DNA from: Paralithodes platypus
Lineage: Eukaryota; Arthropoda; Malacostraca; Decapoda; Lithodidae
DNA: 64,000 nucleotides
Assembly: GCA_032716605.1 (NCBI GenBank)
Contig: CM064506.1
Span: 720,051 to 784,050 of the forward strand
Direction: 5' to 3'
In this document: positions 63,644 through 64,000 of the stretch, piece by piece
Position numbering within the stretch: position 1 is the first letter of the stretch
Layout of the letters: each line of letters begins with the position of its first letter
The notes under the pieces: model-generated
The model's database searches: none
What the model saw: the letters and a program-made list of their open reading frames with translations, nothing else
What the model was told of the DNA's origin: nothing
Position numbers and translations under genes: made by a program

Positions 63644-64000
63644 GACTTTTATATATCACGGCCAACTGCTCGTCAGTGAAGAATTCTCGAACTCTGTACA
63701 GGAGTCCCAGTTTTTTTAGAGGCATTCTTAGCAATGCTTCTAACATAATGTGTCCAGCTCAAGTTAGTAGTTAATGTTACACCGAGAATGTCAATACTAG
63801 GGGAAGTGGGAATATTTACATCATTAAAAAATATATGGGAGTCAGTGAGATTCTGTCGGTTAGAAAATTGAATGTATTTGGTTTTCTGTGCATTAAAGGA
63901 AACTAGATTCTTTTGTCCCCATCTATTAATTCTAGAAAGGTCCTGGTTCAGAGAAATTGCAGTGTTTATTTTTGAATTTATAAGATCGGGTTGGGTGAAA
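63555..64000 (-). pseudogene. LINE family B, RT thumb region (cut by window edge)
   Basis: It reads KKLGLLYRVREFFTDEQLA, VIYKSHVRSQMDYCSPLWGG. Further upstream, in other frames, the sequence corresponds to ILGVTL and FNAQKTK as in the first copy. It shows the uninterrupted site where the other copy carries the SINE. Confidence 0.75.

Larger units (their letters stand above)
62806..64000 (-). mobile_element. LINE family B, second copy (runs off the right edge)
   Basis: It starts with a T run at 62802-62814 followed by the same AAGAGACAATGAACGGAGG as the copy at 48832. It has about 300 bp more 3' UTR (62870-63200) than that copy and lacks the SINE. Coding fragments lie at 63200-63746 and on to the window end. 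Confidence 0.82.

Overview
This window looks like a repeat-dominated eukaryotic nuclear genome, most likely an arthropod and plausibly a decapod crustacean. I base that on the mix of non-LTR retrotransposons (CR1-like, RTE and several Jockey-superfamily-like families), Gypsy and BEL/Pao LTR elements, a Helitron-type helicase, tRNA-derived SINEs, and very dense (GA)n, (CA)n, (AT)n and (TTG)n microsatellites. The species call is inference. I found no convincing host protein-coding gene. Every recognisable coding region belongs to, or derives from, a mobile element, and most are broken. A 100-N assembly gap lies at 55509-55608.

Layout. 1-1929: the 3' end and 3' LTR of a Gypsy element running in from the left. 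3569-4150(-): a retropepsin-like fragment. 5493-6154: two small overlapping basic coiled-coil ORFs ending in GC-rich mini-hairpins, sharing a segment with a Helitron-associated ORF at 14 kb. 6297-8110: a mosaic repeat built of fold-back units, a 153-bp tandem repeat and a minisatellite enclosed by a perfect 29-bp inverted repeat; related mosaics recur at 15.2-17.1 kb and 27.5-28.4 kb. 8645-13665: a CR1-like LINE preceded by two tandem-repeat blocks, with an SGNH-esterase ORF1 and a broken endonuclease/RT ORF2. 13736-15235(-): the C-terminal part of a Helitron/Pif1 helicase with a coiled-coil extension. 17112-25957: a Jockey-like LINE fragment split by a young 7.8-kb Gypsy element (TSD ACTG) whose pol is rearranged. 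25969-27545: a decayed copy of a widespread transposase-like family. 28600-42621: a LINE split by an LTR element with 3.2-kb LTRs (TSD CATG), one LTR of which is itself split by an RTE LINE (9-bp TSD). 44060-54815: a LINE fragment containing a piggyBac-like MITE (TTAA TSD) and a 9.2-kb BEL/Pao element (TSD AGTAT); the BEL carries an SGNH-hydrolase ORF before gag and is itself split by another LINE that contains a tRNA-Val-derived SINE. 54816-60800: mostly non-coding, rich in simple and tandem repeats. 60810-64000: two more LINE fragments and a second tRNA-like SINE.

How it fits together: the window is a set of insertions within insertions. The target-site duplications and reading frames that resume on the far side allow the order of events to be read. 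By eye, the LTR pairs of the 7.8-kb Gypsy (about 0.5% different) and of the 3.2-kb-LTR element (about 0.3%) are much younger than those of the BEL element (about 3-4%). The most unusual items are the SGNH hydrolase inside the BEL element, the Gypsy pol with integrase ahead of RNase H and no RT, the long-LTR element reduced to an integrase tail, and the Helitron helicase with a coiled-coil tail that recurs elsewhere.
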